Shown here in pieces: positions 32,119 through 32,323 of a DNA stretch of 32,323 nucleotides (positions within the stretch are counted from its first letter, which is position 1; each line of letters starts with the position of its first letter). The notes beneath the pieces are model-generated. The model was not told the origin of the DNA. It made no database searches and saw nothing but the letters and a program-made list of their open reading frames with translations. Source of the DNA: Lachnospiraceae bacterium UBA4631 (GTDB lineage Bacteria > Bacillota > Clostridia > Lachnospirales > Lachnospiraceae); assembly GCA_002406015.1 (NCBI GenBank), contig DHMX01000020.1, positions 1 through 32,323 of the forward strand, read 5' to 3'. The position numbers and the translations under genes were made by a program.

Positions 32119-32323
32119 TTTGCTGATTTTGGCACGACATACAAGTGCAATGAGAAGCAAATGTGTGCATAGCCAGTATGCTTTAAGACAAGCGAACAGA
32201 ACCATGATAATTGAACAATAAGACAACCCTGAAAATTCAAAAGAATTTCAGAAAACGGACAGTATAGGAAGGTCAGAAAGCGGAGGAAACGAAGCGGAAT
32301 GAAACCGACTATACGACCTTAAA
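32119..32323. other. Downstream region without recognised gene
   Basis: No coding frame with a ribosome site. One imperfect hairpin CTGAAAATTC / GAATTTCAG (32231-32253) is not followed by a T run. The window ends before the next feature can be judged. Confidence 0.5.

Noticed and set aside
32024..32221. Short open frames over the tRNA-Ser(GGA) region on both strands.
   Set aside because: They are translations of the tRNA itself and lack ribosome sites.
1..32323. CRISPR array, transposase, prophage or secretion-system cluster.
   Set aside because: No spaced direct repeats, no mobile-element genes and no phage structural genes were found.

Overview
The window looks like a chromosomal segment of a Firmicute of class Clostridia, most probably a flagellated Lachnospiraceae relative. 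Base composition is AT-leaning, promoters match the vegetative TTGACA/TATAAT consensus closely, ribosome binding sites are strong AGGAGG types, and the tRNA genes do not encode CCA. The housekeeping proteins (SecA with a C-terminal zinc motif, long HPF, TrpR-like YerC, DUF1836, YjfB-like protein) all fit this group. No phage, transposon or CRISPR array is visible.

Layout. 1-2200: a distinctly AT-rich accessory patch with a CPBP membrane protease, an APH-type phosphotransferase and a DUF2798 gene fragment missing both ends, next to the 3' end of a minus-strand tRNA-Leu. 2436-4048: a DHH phosphoesterase overlapping a membrane protein gene. 4170-6215: a ZTP (pfl) riboswitch controlling a minus-strand purine operon. 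Its two genes, a PurO-type IMP cyclohydrolase and a stand-alone AICAR formyltransferase, together replace the usual bifunctional PurH. 6330-6687: a cold-shock gene with a structured leader. 6761-9366: a lone NMT1-like lipoprotein, then purE and purC facing each other across a shared terminator. 9554-13279: cytoplasmic alpha-amylase, yerC, DUF1836, metF and a YjfB-like gene. 13486-14682: a secreted SH3-NlpC/P60 hydrolase.

14683-15378 holds no gene but contains a cluster of DnaA-box-like 9-mers beside a perfect dyad and an A-rich tract, which is the most unexplained part of the window. 15379-22911 carries hpf, secA, prfB (with its programmed +1 frameshift), cheW, hom and an aspartokinase. 23054-26273 carries a dCMP deaminase, tex and a YcxB-like membrane protein. 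26327-32118 is largely a tRNA-maturation block: tsaE, tsaB and rimI, then a small zinc-knuckle protein, RNase Z, a membrane-anchored protein, tsaD, ispD and two tRNA-Ser genes.

Themes. Four purine enzymes are scattered over three transcription units, and only the last two pathway steps are under the ZTP riboswitch. All three tRNAs lack CCA, so their 3' ends need RNase Z and a CCA-adding enzyme; RNase Z is encoded here. The t6A genes tsaB, tsaE and tsaD are all present. Most of the window is ordinary core genome. The best leads are the DnaA-box-like cluster, the split PurH under riboswitch control, the csp leader, the undescribed small proteins around rnz, and the acquired patch beside tRNA-Leu.
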